Positions 6,333 to 6,432 of a stretch of 6,432 nucleotides of DNA are shown piece by piece; position 1 is the first letter of the stretch, and each line of letters opens with the position of its first letter. The notes under the pieces were generated by a model. The model did not search any database and had not been told where the DNA came from. It saw only the letters and a program-made list of their open reading frames with translations. This DNA comes from a bacterium (GTDB taxonomy: Bacteria; Zixibacteria; MSB-5A5; GN15; FEB-12), in contig JAUWMW010000143.1 in the NCBI GenBank assembly GCA_030612965.1, positions 1 to 6,432 on the forward strand, in the 5' to 3' direction. The translations under genes and the position numbers were made by a program.

Positions 6333-6432
6333 AAGTGCGCCTCCTGACTGCGGCCAATACCGCAGTGGTTAATCTTCAACAGGAATATAATCCTGCCAAA
6401 GGGGGCGCGCTTTCATAATATCATTGCGAGCG
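6333..6432 (-). promoter_or_regulatory. 5' leader of the transposase gene: ribosome site, two hairpins, weak promoter
   Basis: Read on the minus strand, this leader has AGGAGG (complement of 6340-6345) with 7 nt to the ATG. One base upstream is a perfect 7-bp hairpin, ACTGCGG-6N-CCGCAGT (6347-6366), and then CAGGA-6N-TCCTG (6380-6395). A possible promoter is TTGGCA (6394-6399) and AAGATT (6371-6376) with 17 bp between; the -10 is poor (3 of 6). The hairpin next to the ribosome site could limit translation of the transposase. The inverted repeat of the element lies at 6405-6414. Confidence 0.4.

Larger units (their letters stand above)
5106..6414 (-). mobile_element. IS110-family insertion sequence (IS1111-like layout), outer ends not precisely defined
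   Basis: A 10-base inverted repeat, GAAAGCGCGC (5106-5115) and GCGCGCTTTC (6405-6414), lies on both sides of the transposase gene. GCAAT/ATTGC (5091-5095 and 6423-6427) is also repeated just outside, with 10- and 8-nt spacers. IS110-group elements normally lack terminal inverted repeats, while the IS1111 subgroup has short subterminal ones, so this favours IS1111. The noncoding flank is 72 nt upstream of the transposase start and 164 nt downstream of its stop. The longer downstream end is where IS1111-type elements encode their bridge RNA. True termini should lie a few bases outside the repeats and perhaps beyond the window on the right. The transposase is intact, so the element may be active. 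Confidence 0.75.

Noticed and set aside
1..6432. CRISPR array, tRNA or rRNA genes, toxin-antitoxin or phage-defence genes
   Set aside because: No regularly spaced repeats, no tRNA cloverleaf and no rRNA-like stretch was seen, and all long frames are explained by the importer, exporter, glycosyltransferase and transposase.

Overview
The window looks like chromosomal DNA of a proteobacterium, most likely a gammaproteobacterium. This rests on a moderately GC-rich coding style, a compact zinc-uptake operon, and a small palindromic repeat whose six-frame translation gives the 'SHSRAGGNP ... WMPAFAGMT' peptide. That repeat is spread through many beta- and gammaproteobacterial genomes. The taxon cannot be fixed from the sequence alone.

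Layout. (1) Positions 1-2304, plus strand: three tightly packed genes of a high-affinity metal (probably zinc) ABC importer. They are a periplasmic binding protein cut at its 5' end by the window edge (ZnuA-like), the ATPase (ZnuC-like) and the membrane permease (ZnuB-like). The junctions are 2 nt and an 8-nt overlap, so this is one translationally coupled operon. (2) Positions 2305-2597: a repeat-rich space between convergent genes. It holds a dRS3/REP-like double palindrome, a pair of GTTGAAAAA inverted repeats and two strong hairpins. (3) Positions 2598-4972, minus strand: a two-gene operon, read from right to left. It encodes a 12-helix MFS_3-type exporter and then, 8 nt later, a GT-B glycosyltransferase with the DUF3524 N-terminal domain. 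The second protein resembles vertebrate GTDC1/QTMAN, the tRNA-queuosine mannosyltransferase. (4) Positions 4973-5105: a short intergenic stretch with a direct repeat upstream of the MFS gene and a second copy of the GCTGYTGAAAAAC motif. (5) About 5106 to the window end: an IS110-family insertion sequence, transposase on the minus strand. Its coding region is intact, with the DEDD and serine signatures. Ten-base inverted repeats lie on either side of the gene, and the longer noncoding end lies downstream of it, as in the IS1111 subgroup.

How the genes work together. The importer captures zinc in the periplasm (ZnuA), moves it through ZnuB and is powered by ZnuC. The MFS protein and the GTDC1-like enzyme are probably co-transcribed. 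Whether they share a pathway, or the exporter is an unrelated neighbour, cannot be told from the sequence. The insertion sequence is a separate mobile unit that has landed upstream of the MFS promoter region.

The two most interesting items are the bacterial GTDC1/QTMAN homologue, which could mean a glycosylated queuosine in bacterial tRNA, and the IS110/IS1111-type element, whose 164-nt downstream noncoding end is a candidate bridge-RNA locus.
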